A stretch of 64,000 nucleotides of DNA, taken from assembly GCA_029990175.1 (NCBI GenBank), contig JARKIP010000017.1:29995001-30059000 (forward strand), written 5' to 3'. The stretch comes from Petunia secreta. Its lineage: Eukaryota; Streptophyta; Magnoliopsida; Solanales; Solanaceae. A program made the position numbers and the translations under genes. The notes beneath the pieces were generated by a model that saw only the letters and a program-made list of their open reading frames with translations, did not search any database and was not told the origin of the DNA. This document shows, piece by piece, positions 45,203 to 56,622 of this stretch (the stretch's first letter is position 1; the number at the start of each line of letters is the position of its first letter).

Positions 45203-47523
45203 ATGGAGGGTTTCGTAGTAGTAGGTGCTGACTTTATGGGTGAATGGATTGAGACCCCAAAATGCTGGAATTGGCAATCTAGGACAAAGACAACAATCTC
45301 TATTGCATTAAATTTGGAATGTACCTACGATCAGTTAATTGACCAATTAATCGATCGCGGAAACTTAACGTGCCATCGCAACGAGGTTTCAATTAGCTAT
45401 GTTTTTAGTGCTGCTCCTACGAGGGGTAAGGTGGCTCCTTCTTTTATAAGGAATGATAATGATTTGCATATCTATATGCTCGATGGTTGAAATAATGGTA
45501 GCAGACCTATTTTAAAGATATTTGTTGCCGAGAGCTCTCAAGCGGGCTCAAATGCTGCCACTAATGCTGCAGCTGCTTCTGCAAGACCACTACGACCACC
45601 ACTATTCAATGAGAGTACGGGTGATTATGGCAGTAATGCTGGAGTTGGTGATACTGCTGGTGATATGGATAGTGAAGAAGAAAATGCTATTGAAGATCCA
45701 GAGGTTGGAGAACCCGTTGTAAATGGGAGCAACTGTGTTGCCGAATCTGCTCCCACTCAAGGCAGCAACTTGGGTGATGTGGTTGATGATTGCACAGGTT
45801 TTCATACTGGGAAAACCTTAGATACCAAGAAGAGTCTGGTTGTGGCTTTGAAGATGGGTTCAATGAAGAATCCATTCACATTCAAAACAAAGAAGAGTAC
45901 TCTCCCTGTATGTCGTGGCGTGTGTAGAAGCGCGCTGCAGGTGGATGGTGCGCGCCATGAAGTATGTTAATTCCAACAAGTTTGTGATCACCAAATACTT
46001 TAAAGAGCACACATGTGGGGTGCAACATCTACCAAGCCATCATCCAAGAACAGGTTTATTGAAGGCAAAGGGTTTATTGAAGGCAATTGAAGGCAAAGGG
46101 TTGACGACAAAAGATATCAAGAGCGCTTTGGATCAACAACTGAATAGTAAGGTAAGTTATTGGAAGTGCTGGAAAGGAAGAGAAATTGCAAAGGCTTTAG
46201 TTAGGGGCAGTCCGGAGCACAGTTACGCAATTTTAGATGCGTACAGTTTTGTGTTGGAAAGCCTAAATCCTGGCAGCAAGACTGGGTTAAGGGTTGATGA
46301 ACAAGGGAGGTTCAAGTATTTTTTTGTAGCTTACGGAGCATAGGTTAGAGGGTTTACATATATGAGGAAGGTGATATCAGTCGATGGGACACATTTATCG
46401 TCCACCTATGGCGGTGTTTTGTTGACGGCTGTCGCGCAGGACACGGAGAACCACATTTATCCATTGGCTTTCTGTGTGGTAGACAAGGAGTGCGATAGAC
46501 CATGACAATTCTTTTTTGAACAGCTGGCTCACGTAGTCCCCAGTACACCGGACCTGTGCATAATTTCCGATCGCGCCAAGGCCATAGCAAATGGGATTAG
46601 AAGGGTGTATACCTTAGCATCTCATGGCTGTTGCACCAAGCACCTTGCTGAGAACATGCGCGTAAGGTTCAAGTGTGGATCATTTTTTAAGGATTATTAC
46701 ACCTCTGCAAAGGCGTACCGTTTTGAAGTGTTCAGCGATGCTTTTAACCAGCTCGCGTATAAATGCCCTGCTGCAGCTGCTTGTCTTAAGGATGAAGTGG
46801 GCTTCCATAGGTGGACGAGAGCATTTTTTCCAGGAAACAGGTACGATGTAATGACCACAAACCTTTCTGAGTCCCTCAACGCAATGTTCAAGGACGAGAG
46901 AGAATACCCCATCCTGGGACTGTGCAATGCTATTACTCACAGGTTTACTGACAAGTTCAATGAGAGACGTGAGGAGATGAAGAAACACAACACCATTTTG
47001 GTGCCCAGTGCTGAAACAAAATTGAATCAGAATATGCTTGAAGGAAACAAATTGATTGCTTATCATGCATGCGGGAACGTGGAAGTACTGAAGTACACTG
47101 TGGTTGGAGATGGCCTATCCCACACTGTCAATCTTCATTTCAGAACGTGTACATGTCGGGTTTGACCTGGACAAGATACCATGCAAGCATGTGTTTGCAG
47201 TGTTAAGGATAAGGTATGGAGATGAATATGGTGCTAGCGCGTACCATTACACTTGTCCATTTTATAGGCTTCAGACTTACATGTGTGCGTATGAAGAAAA
47301 TGTTTATCTAATGCCACCGGAGCAAGAATGGATGGTTCCTCCAGCGGTAGTTCATAGAAGAATTCTTCCGCCGATGGTCGATCCCAAAAAGGGTAGAAGG
47401 AGAATTAATTGTTTTCCCTCAGTGGGTGAAACTTTTTTCTCAAGGAAGAGGCAAAATAGATGTTCAAACTGCAAGAGAAGTGGTCATAAGAGGACAACCT
47501 GCCCTGCTTTGGTACGAGGTTGA
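45203..47523 (+). pseudogene. MuDR-type transposase of a Mutator-like element, broken
   Basis: The frame starts MEGFVVVGADFMGEW. It passes an acidic linker, then a MuDR N-terminal region (FKTKKSTLPV ... VEARCRWMVRAMKY ... HTC, 45880-46015) and the MULE catalytic region (VISVDGTHLSSTYGG near 46375 with the first Asp, IISDRAKAI near 46565 with the second). It ends with a SWIM zinc finger (CTCRV ... IPCKH near 47150-47190) and a CCHC knuckle (CSNCKRSGHKRTTC near 47460). In-frame stops lie at 45488, 46341 and 46503, each where the family has Trp. Frameshifts sit near 45910 and at 47160. The family cuts and pastes DNA with long inverted ends and 9-bp targets; this copy is inactive. Confidence 0.9.
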
Positions 47524-47985
47524 TAATCAACCTTGCAATTCTGATTTGGTGTATTAGCTTAAGTTGTGATAATTTGGTGTGTTTAAGTAGTGTTAGATGT
47601 GGTTGTCTTAATTTGGTACTGTGTTATTTGTTGGAACAATTTGAACTGATTGTAATAGTTTCGTTAATGTATTTATTTCTATTTTAAGTGTCTTTTATAA
47701 AAATGATTATTATTTGAGTTCACCAAATGCTGGACATGTTTACAACCAGTTGAGTATTTGCATTTTCGATTAATAGACACTATATGGGTTGATTATTGAA
47801 AAAAAAAAATAACGTAGATTAACTGACCCAATGCAGTTGATAAAGTGATTGAACGTATTTAATACACGCGTGCGCCCCGTCATTGAAAGCAGCTGGAATT
47901 AGGTTAAACGAACTGGCTGTTCATAATTTCTACTTGAAACGATGAGACTTTTCTGGGAACACCAAAGGTTGCATCGATTTGGAGC
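47524..47985. other. Spacer after the transposase
   Basis: 3' end of the transposase unit and promoter of the next ORF. No other feature seen. Confidence 0.4.
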
Positions 47986-47995
47986 CTATAAATAG
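47986..47995 (+). promoter_or_regulatory. TATA box before the small ORF
   Basis: CTATAAATAG, a full plant consensus, 55 bp before the ATG at 48050. Confidence 0.65.
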
Positions 47996-48049
47996 AGGCA
48001 TTAGATCCAACAATCCACAACACAACTCAAGAATCACTCTCATCTTATA

Positions 48050-48418
48050 ATGGCAAGAGCTACAGGCACTGCAAGTAGAAGTGGAAGTGCCACCAGAAAC
48101 AACAACAACAATGGCAATGGAGGAATTCTCACTCTCAGGAACAACGATCCAGAGGTGCTGTTGATTCGTGCTGACATAGACAGGCTTATCCGCCTCCTGT
48201 GTGATGATCGTAGGAGGCAGGAGATGAACATCCGTCATACTGCTAGGATGTTGAGGGTGCGCATGGAACGAGCAGGGGAGGATCTGGACAACTACATCAC
48301 CCCTCCCCCTCCTCTCGTAATAATTAGTTTTTTTTTTATTTTTAAATGTAAAAAGAAAAGAGTTTTCATTATGATTGCTCTTTTCTTTAAAATTATTATA
48401 AATGAAAAGCCCCCTGGG

Positions 48419-48489
<71 letters not shown>

Positions 48490-48493
48490 CTGA
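48050..48493 (+). CDS. Small basic/coiled-coil ORF of unknown function in the Mutator-like element
   Basis: I do not recognise this protein. It starts MARATGTASRSGSATRNNNN, then has a charged helical part (DPEVLLIRADIDRLIRLLCDDRRRQEMNI in two pieces, about residues 37-80, Arg-rich) and a Pro run. As an unspliced frame it then continues through A/T-rich DNA and a TTA repeat read as a run of Tyr, ending at residue 147. I think the true protein ends or is spliced soon after the Pro run (about residue 88; a GTAATA follows at about 48317). A consensus TATA box lies 55 bp before the ATG. It sits between the transposase and a GRF zinc-finger ORF on the same strand, inside what looks like one Mutator-like element. 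Confidence 0.45.
48421..48486. repeat. (TTA)22 microsatellite
   Basis: 22 perfect TTA units. Confidence 0.97.
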
Positions 48494-48977
48494 TTGTTCA
48501 TTTAATTTCTCGTTCAATTTCCCGCTCCCCATTTTTTTGCGTATTCTTGATGAACTGTCCATACTCCATTTTGGTGTATAATCAACCAACACCAAGTAGA
48601 TAAATCGATAGATAGGTTCGCAAAAATGGAAATAATCAGAAAATGAGAAAAAATAAAAATATAAATAGAAAAAGATAAAAGTAAAATAATAAATTACGAT
48701 AATATTTAATTAATAGAAAAAGTGAAATTTACTGGAAAATGTAAATAAAATAAATATTAAGTAATACGAAAAATATTTAACTAATGGGAGAATTTTCTGA
48801 AAAAGGGAAACGTATCAGAAAAATAAAAAGTCGAGACTTGACTGGACAAAGGTAATCGACTATTAACCAAATCAACTAATCGACTGCACATAGGTCCTTA
48901 ATCGACTATTAACCAACTCAACCACGAAAGGGTTGATTATCGACCCAGTGTAATTTCACATAAAATTAAAAAAAAAA

Positions 48978-49487
48978 ACATGACTAATGTGTGTTGTTAC
49001 AACTCATGTGTTGGTATATGAAATCCATTTGAGTATTATAGCTCACATTGATACATTAAAACAACATATTGATGCCTAAAAGGGAAAATCTCATGTATAT
49101 ATAAGCCTACTATGTCTATTCTTGTTAAGTAATGCCTTAGTGTTACGACTAATGTGTGTTGTTACAACTCATGTGTGTTGTTACAACTCATGTGTTGGTA
49201 TATGGAACCCATTTGGCTGTTATAACTCACATTGATACATTAAAACAACATATTGATGCCTAAAAGGGTAAAGCTCATGTATATATAAGCCTACTATGTC
49301 TATTCTTGTTAAGCAATGCCTTAGTGTTACGACTCATATGTCTTGTTACACCATAAGTGATGGTATAATGTGCCCATCTAACATTATTGACCACTTTAAT
49401 ACATTATAACAACTCATTGATGCCTACAAGGGTATAACTCGTCAATACATAAGCCTATTACGTCAATTCTTGGTAAGCAATGCCTAG
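48978..49487 (+). repeat. Tandem repeat of about 165-185 bp, three copies
   Basis: Copies begin near 48982, 49146 and 49330 with words like GTGTTGTTACAACTCATGTG and end with 'CAATGCCTTAGTGTTACGAC'. The second copy has an extra 20-bp doubling of the first words. The third copy is the most worn. It lies between the small ORF and the GRF ORF. Confidence 0.8.
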
Positions 49488-49570
49488 AAAAATCACTTTT
49501 CCAGAAAAATTCCATATGTTAATTTTCAAGATACAAAGTTGATTATCGACTACTATATGTCGATTATCGC

Positions 49571-49614
49571 TAACCCTAACCCTAAACCCTAACCCCAAAC
49601 CCCAAATACCCAAA
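49571..49614 (+). repeat. Short telomere-like repeat
   Basis: TAACCCTAACCCTAAACCCT followed by AACCCC-like words. Plant telomeres are CCCTAAA repeats. The run is too short to be a telomere relic with confidence and may act as telo-boxes about 280 bp before the GRF ORF. Confidence 0.6.
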
Positions 49615-49893
49615 TCCCGAACCCAAACACGGAACACGTCACGCCCCAGGGCACGTGGCTTAGACAAAAGTCAAAAAAATTCAGCGGAAAATGGAGCCCA
49701 AATTTCCCCCAATTTCCCGCCTCCCTTAAATATAAATTTCAATATTTTAAAACAATTCTCCAAATATATAAAAGCCGATTTAACCCCAAAACACACAATT
49801 AAAATTTCTATTTCACAAATCAAACCTAACCCACCCAATTCTTCAAAATCTTCGCTTTCACCAGCTGAAAAATCAAATAACTCAAAGAACATC

Positions 49894-50435
49894 ATGAGTT
49901 AAGATTCGTCCAACTCCAACGTAGCAGCGGAAGCCGATATCTGTTTTTGCGGCAAAAGCACGAAGCTGAGGACCTCTCGCACAACTACAAACCCTGGCCG
50001 CAAATTCTGGAGTTATAAAACTCCAAAAGTGTGTTAGTCATATATTATAGTTCTGTTTTTGTTTTTGATTAATTGTTAATGTACTTATTTTTTCTTGGGT
50101 TTTGTTAAATAATGTAGTCAAATGGTAGGTGCGACTATTTTAGGTGGTTTGATGGTGGACCACTGCTTGCAGCAACATCGAGTGTGATTGGGAACTTGGT
50201 TAGAAAGCTTAAAGATACTGAAGACAATTGTGTTTTACTGAGACAACTGCTGAGTGAATGTGAATAACAGAATAATTTTCTGAAAATCATGCTGAGGGAA
50301 GGTGAAATGAAGCTGAAAGAAGTTGAGATGAAGAGGGAAGAAGCTGAGCAGAAGAGTCATCGACTGAAGATGTTGATTAAGTCGATGGTTGCTGGTTGTG
50401 TTATCTGCTCAATTTTTAAATGGATCTCCTATTAG
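49894..50435 (+). pseudogene. GRF zinc-finger, coiled-coil, membrane-anchored ORF, broken
   Basis: Two exons, 49894-50028 and 50118-50435, with GTGTGT and GTAG intron ends and phase 0. The GRF-type zinc finger is clear: CFCGKSTKLRTSRTTTNPGR, FWSYKTP, then across the intron GRCDYFRWFDGGPL. It is followed by a charged coiled coil with REGEMKLKEVEMKREEAEQK and a hydrophobic end (MVAGCVICSIFKWISY) that could anchor in a membrane. Two stops break it: TAA as the third codon (MS then stop) and TAA at 50265. Plant GRF proteins of this plan are poorly known; GRF fingers in other proteins bind single-stranded nucleic acid. The finger ligands (Cys, Cys, His-less in this view, Cys) are kept. Its place inside a Mutator-like element suggests cargo or an element-own gene. 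Confidence 0.75.
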
Positions 50436-50966
50436 TTCGCTTCTTTTATTATGTGTATTATTTTGACACTGTGTAAATTTTGTAATTAATCCGGATATGT
50501 GTATTATTATTTTGACGCAGTGTAAACTTAAGGTCAATCGTTTGGCTGTTTTTGTATAAACTTAAGGCCAATCATTTGGCTGTTTTTGTATAAAAGCTTC
50601 GATATTGTAATGTAGTCGGGAAAGCACTGTTTTGTTTTTGTTATAAAAGCTTCGTTATTGTTTGAGTTGCGAGCACATAAGTACAAACATGTTATTAGTT
50701 GCAAACTATAATTGAAACATTGAACAATGAATGAAATGAGTTCTCTCCTAACAAGTACCCTGCATTAATAAACCCACACTTCATGTCCAAAAACAAGGTC
50801 AGCCACCATACACTTGTCTATGACTAACCATAATAGAATATACTACTGTCATCAATAGAATATACCTTAACAAGTTTAAAGTTAACTGTCAACTACTGTC
50901 ATTAACTACTAGTTCAACATTCAACTTATACAAAACCACGAAACCAATCATTAATACTGGAACCCG
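50436..50966. other. Spacer between two convergent ORFs
   Basis: 3' ends of the GRF ORF (plus) and the DUF1985 ORF (minus). A 45-bp word containing 'TTGGCTGTTTTTGTATAA' is doubled near 50540-50600. Confidence 0.45.
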
Positions 50967-53584
50967 TCAAACATTATCTGCTCCAATATTCTCTGAAGGA
51001 AATTGAACATTCAGACTTGCAAGCACTTCATTCACAGCAACATTAGCTTCATCCACCTGCAATGTTGCTTGTGTCTCTCGATTTTCTTCAACAATCTCTT
51101 CATTTCCGGCTTCTTCAACAATCTCTGCATTGTCTCCATCCACTGCTTCATTTTTTCCTTCTTCAACTGCAGCATCTTTCTCATTCAGCTCTCCAGACAT
51201 CTCTTCATCTGCTCCATCAACTTGAGCTTCATTTCTGGCTTCTTCTTCAACTGCAGCATCTGCAGTCATCTCTTCATCTGCTCTATGAACTTGAGCATCA
51301 TGCAAAACCTCTTCTTCTCCATCGACTGCAGCATTTATTTCTCTCGCTTCTTCATCCTTCTCTTCATCATTATTCCATTCATTCACTACAACTAAAAGGA
51401 AATACTTAGAAAATGATAAGATTAATCAAATTATCATTAAAATGAATATAGATACCTTTCTTTTTTCTCTTGACAATCTTCCTTTGCTTGAACAGCTTCC
51501 TCTTCATCAAGTTCCTGGACTTTGTTTTCCTTTAACTGTTCACCTTTTTCTCTTTCAACAACTTTAAAATCTCCTCACTCACCTTCAGCATTCTTGACAG
51601 CACACCTTGCACATGCACACAGTGCCTGCAAGTTCCCCTGCTACCACCATCAATACCATCACCAGCACCAGCATCATCACTATCATCAACATCATCACCC
51701 CTATCTTCCTGGCTTTCACTTTTGTGCATTTCATCAGCATACTCCTCCACAATGTACTTAATGACAGTGATCCCCTCCAGCATAGTCCTTACCCTGTCCA
51801 GTGCAGGATCCTCGACTTCATCAGCATGAGGAGAGACAAATTTTTTGCAATCCTCAACTTCTTGCACTGTTGGGATCAAGAAAGGGTGCAAAACCTGTCA
51901 TCAAATGATAAAATAATTAATAAATTAATTAATCATTAAATGATAACATAATTAATAAATTGAATTGTTACATATCTGTCTAGCTCCTTGACGGCCTGCA
52001 TCAACATCTCTTAAATTTCTTCTTGTCTGCTGCCACCTCAGCATCCTTGGGATTGGCAAGGGGGACTGTTCAGATTTGCCAGCATTACGACCAACCAAGG
52101 GCACAACCTCATATATCCATGCCTGTCATGAATGCCACAGTCACATTACTTAAGTTTTCACACAATCATTATTAATAAAACTGGAAAATAAAATAATAAT
52201 ACTTACAAGGAAGGCCCATGGGAATCCAAATAGTGCATAATCGACAGTTTTTCCCTCTACATGCTGTCGATGGGTCTTTGCAAAATCCACTTTATTATAG
52301 AGGTAGTCCACTGTCAAGTCATAACAAAGCCTACCCCAAGGGTACTTGCTGAAAAAGTCTAGGTTATCCACACATTGGATCCACCATTTCTCAATATTTT
52401 TTGTTTTGTCCCTGGCCATCAGAACAGTATGGAGGAACCACAGAAGAGCCAACTTTAACTTCTCTTCCTTAGAGAACTGTTTCTGCTCCATCAAGTACAG
52501 CAGATTTTCTGCCCTCACTTCCCCACCACCACAGACCTTCTCCAAAAATCCTTCACCACTTGCCAAGAACTTGGCCTTCAATTTGGTATCTGGCTCTTGA
52601 CAACAGTTTACGCCAGTTATCAAGTAGAACTCCCTCAAGCCAAAACAGACTGGCTTACCATCTATTAAGAACCACATCTCATGCTTTTTCTTGGACTGCC
52701 TAATAGTCCTCAAAAGCACTGAGTGCACCAGCTGACCATTGAAGGTCCAACTCTCAGATAGGCTTAAGAAATCCCCAAAAACTGATCTCCTAAACATTTT
52801 TTCAAGCCCCAATTTTGCCAACTTGGTCTTGAAGTCATAAAACTTTTTCACTGAAGATCTCGCAGAGATCTTTGTATTAAATGATTCAAACATTGACAAC
52901 TAGGTTTTGAACCTAAAGCTACTGACATCAATGTCAATCACCTTCTTTGGAATACTCAATCTGTCAAGAGGATGCACATCCTCTTCATCATCTTCATCCC
53001 CTTCTTCCTCATCTCCCTCTTTGTTTTTTTTCCCCAGCACTAGCATTATCCCTATCAACCCCTTTATCAACTCCACCATCCCTTGCACCAGCCTGATCTT
53101 CCTCTCCATCCCCTGCACCAGCACTCTTCCTACTTGCCTCCCCAGAATCATCCTCATCCTCATCATCATCAATAACAACAGTCTTTCCTTTTCTTTTTGC
53201 TGCAGCAGCACCACTACCAACTCCATCTTCAGCCTCAAACTCATCTTGAAATCTGTCTATCTGATCAAAGGTACCAGCAGATGCTCCTTTTGAACTCAGG
53301 TACTCTGAGTTGTCACCCATCTCCGTTTGACCTCCACCAACATCTTTATCGGTGGCTGTCGCATCACTATCATCATGTTCCTCCACCCTTCTTCTTTTAC
53401 ATTTGACAAAATCTTTGGAGATGTTCGCAGACACCCAAGCTTCTTGCGCTGATTTACGTATGGACCACCTATGCGTACGTATATTTTTTTTCTTAGCTCT
53501 CTTGTTTTCTAAAAGCTCCGCTCTACGCTCTTCCCAAGTTCGTGGACCTTTTCCTTTCGGAACGGCGTGCTTTACCCTAGGCAT
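50967..53584 (-). pseudogene. DUF1985-domain protein with acidic tail, broken
   Basis: The frame starts MPRVKHAVPKGKGPRTWEER, a basic head, followed by an acidic low-complexity part. A frameshift in an A-run near 53025-53032 and a stop at 52900 follow. From 52899 to 52207 comes a DUF1985 region (FRRSVFGDFL, LVHSVLLRTI, EMWFLIDGKPVCFGLREFYL, LALLWFLHTVL, YALFGFPWAFL). It is spliced (GTAAGT at 52206; next exon 52122-51972, AWIYEVVPLVG ... PIPRMLRW) to a third exon from 51894 (PFLIPTVQEVED), though the phase at the last junction does not fit. Further left (51386-50967) is an Ala/Glu/Asp-rich repeat tail. In Kaonashi MULEs, DUF1985 is joined to a Ulp1 (C48) protease; no His-Asp-Cys protease region is visible here. 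It is read towards the transposase unit. Confidence 0.75.
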
Positions 53585-54479
53585 TTAAACACCTAAACAA
53601 ACCACATTTTTACAACGAAAGTTAAAGAAAAAACCCCCAAAAATTACACCTACACAAACCACATTTTTACTATGAAAGTTAAAGAAAAAACCCCCAAAAA
53701 TTAAACCGAAATCCTAAATCGAAAATTGCGTATAAAACGGTAAAATAACAAAACCCATTACCCAAAATCTCGATGTAAAGATGCAAAATAGCTATTAATC
53801 GAAGAAAATACAGTAGTTAAATTTCAAATAAAACCCTAACAAAATCGAGTGTGTACCTGTTTATGCTCTTGGTCGATAATGTGCTTTGAACCCATAGAGA
53901 TCCTTTAAATAACTCAAACGGGACACTCACAGCTGTTATGAAGTCGTGCAGGCAGTTGATAGAGAGAAAATAGGAGAAGTTGAGAGAGAAAATTGGAACG
54001 GCACAATATATTGTATGATCAACCAAATAGAGTAGATGTAGTATCCGTTATATTTTAAATTACCCGGGTACTTTTTTTTATTTCAAAAGAGTTCACAAGT
54101 TTTTTATGTTTTGCACCCTAAGGAATTATTGTTTTGCACCCACAAGTTTCTAAGAATACTAATCCAGCCCTTGGTCCCCACTTAAACCCACTTAAATTTT
54201 TCTTTCTCCAAAAATAAGTCAAAAAGAAATGAAAAGGTTAAACTTTTTATTCAATACTTTGAGGGGTCTTTTAGCTAATTCTTCTCCACTAACTTATGTT
54301 TACAATATGACTACAACTTATGCATGATGGGCACGAGGAAATTTTTTTAAGCAGGACAAAAAGTTCAAGATCGCCCCAAATGGGAACCAACTTGAATAAT
54401 TTCTTATATACAATTGTTCATAGCGCACATAATTTCTTACACAGAAACAAAACTTAAATAACACTCATAAAAGGGACAT
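53585..54479. other. Promoter side of the DUF1985 ORF and right part of the Mutator-like element
   Basis: A 49-bp block with ACACAAACCACATTTTTAC occurs twice (53595 and 53651). The right inverted end of the element should lie here; words 'TTTTGCACCC' recur at 54111 and 54133. No gene. Confidence 0.35.
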
Positions 54480-55330
54480 TCGGTGAAATTTTAAGATACA
54501 CCCTAAGTTAACAAAATATGAGAAATTACACAAAAATAAAAGTTAGGGTCATTTTTAACATGATATAAAGACATTTAGTCATTATTATAAAATATAGAGG
54601 AAAATAAAATTTAATTACAAAACATAATATTAAAAAAAAAAAAAACATCCTGGGGCCAGGAACATTGCAAAACTCTTAGTCTCCTTCTCTCAAACTCTCT
54701 CACCCTCTATCCCTTTGGTCAGAGTCTCACTAGAGGAAGACCGACAACACTCCCTCTCTCTCAACCTTTTTGTTATCTCAGTTGTAATTTTTTGTATCTC
54801 AATTTGTATCTTTCTTGTATCTGTAAAGTATCTTTTTATTTTTCTATTTCTTCTTCTTCTTCTTCTTCTTCTTCTTCTTTTTGGTATCTCTGTTGCATCT
54901 ATTGTGTATCTACAATGTATTTTTTTTATACTTTTTTGTTTATAAGTTGTTTCTTTTCTGGTACTGTTGTGTATCTTTAAAATCTATTATATCTATAGTA
55001 TTTCTCATGTGTATCATTTGTATATTTATTTGTGTATGTATTTTTATTTTATTTTTTGAATTTTTGTGCAAATTTTGTATCTCCACTGCATAATTTGAAT
55101 CTTTGTGTATCTTTTATATCTTGAAGATAGTCTGCGCCTTTTTCTGGTCGACCGATGGAAGATCGACGGAGGCAACAATATCCAGTAGGGGGCCGCAAGG
55201 GGAGCGGGGTAGCAGGTAATGAGATATGGAGGTTAGTATTTTCCTTCTTTGCCTTTTCTATCTACTGTATATAAAATATATTGCTATATTTTTGTAATAT
55301 TAATTTTATCGCTAATTTTATATAATAGAA
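54480..55330. mobile_element. Possible nonautonomous element with GTATCT-rich core
   Basis: Like 22045-23200 and 43055-44190 it has a C/T-rich block (54680-54760), a stretch dense in 'TGTATCT' words (54790-55115), a TTC run (about 54848-54879) and a short GC-rich block (55145-55215). No clean terminal repeat was matched, so this is the weakest of the three. Confidence 0.35.
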
Positions 55331-55752
55331 ACCCTGACTTTTTTGTACATATATATATATATATATATAAAAATAAAATCAATCCAAAAAAGAAGAAGAT
55401 GAGACTCTCCTCTTCCTAATTTGTTTGACAGTTTTTGTGTTACTGTAAAAAAAATTGTAAATAGCGGCAAATTTTTGCGACATAGTGATATATGTCGCTG
55501 ATTAATGATGGATTAGCAACGGAAATAAAATTTTATTGCAAAATAAGCAAGTAAAGAAATATAACGCCTGATTATTATAAATATATGTCATTAATATTGG
55601 TCCTAAATATTTGCACTTCATTTTAGCAAGGCGCGCAAGAAAATTAATTATAAGGTAGCGATGAATTTAGCAATGGACAGTTGCTAGTCGTGTTTGATAT
55701 ATTAGAATAGCTTTATCATTGTTATTACGAAAATATCTCTCGCTAAATATTA
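55331..55752. other. A/T-rich spacer with GCGAC words
   Basis: Words like 'AGCGGCAAATTTTTGCGAC' (55465) and, further right, 'GTGACGGATTTGTGAC' (56550) recall subterminal repeats of CACTA-like elements. Not resolved. Confidence 0.3.
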
Positions 55753-56002
55753 CTCCCTCCGTTCCAAATTAGTTGTCGCTTTAGGAAAAATAGTGTGTCC
55801 CAAATTAGTTGACACTTTAGGATTTCAAGACAAAAATTGTTAGTCTTTTACAACTATACCCTTAATAATTAAAAAAATTCTCACAAAATTTAATAGTCAA
55901 ACATTAAATAAGGGTAACATAGTAAAATACACACTCTATTTAATGATTTTCATAATGGACGTGAAGAAATTAAAAGCGACAGTTAATTTGGAACGGAGGG
56001 AG
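55753..56002. mobile_element. Stowaway-type MITE
   Basis: Ends CTCCCTCCGTTCCAAATTAG and, inverted, CTCCCTCCGTTCCAAATTAA, flanked by TA. The inverted ends match over about 19 bases, the best kept of the five Stowaway copies in this window. Confidence 0.92.
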
Positions 56003-56622
56003 TAGTTAAAAGCAGCTACAAAATGTTATTTATCGCAGAATTTATAGCTAGACATAAATTAAATATTTTGTCCTAGGGTTCAATAAGTGTTTCATCTTGC
56101 CTCTAAAGACTCTTGAAAAATTTACTCACTCTCAACTGGAGAGTAACAATGTGAAAATCCTACCTTTCTCTGTTTCTTTCACTAGATCTCCTGTGTCTTC
56201 TTCACTAACGCAACCCAGTGCTTCTCCTTCATCATTTCTCCACCCAAGTAATCACCATTGATACCAAAATTGCTTCTCCACCTTTCTTATTTGGCTTCTT
56301 CATTGACTTCTCTGCAAGCTGACACGATTGTTAAGTTCATAAATTGATCATCACAATTTTTTCGTTATATTATTTACGTTTTGTACCCTATTGAATATTA
56401 ATTTATAAAAATTTCAGTTATTTTTAAGCCTATTTAATAATTTTCTTGCAGTATGTTAAAGTAGGGTATATTTAAAATATAAAATTTAGGATTTAAAAAA
56501 AAAATTGCAACAAAAAATTTCTTAGCTAAAATGAACATATAAAATATTGTGACGGATTTGTGACAAAATTTCTATGGTGATTTAATTCTAATTACGAAAT
56601 GAATGGTGAATTTAGTAATATA
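56003..56622. other. Spacer left of the CRM-like element
   Basis: No gene. The last 5 bp, ATATA, should be the target duplication of the gypsy element to the right. Confidence 0.4.

Noticed and set aside
51003..51409. Two plus-strand ORFs over 110 codons
   Set aside because: They are the reverse reading of the Ala/Glu-rich tail of the DUF1985 ORF.
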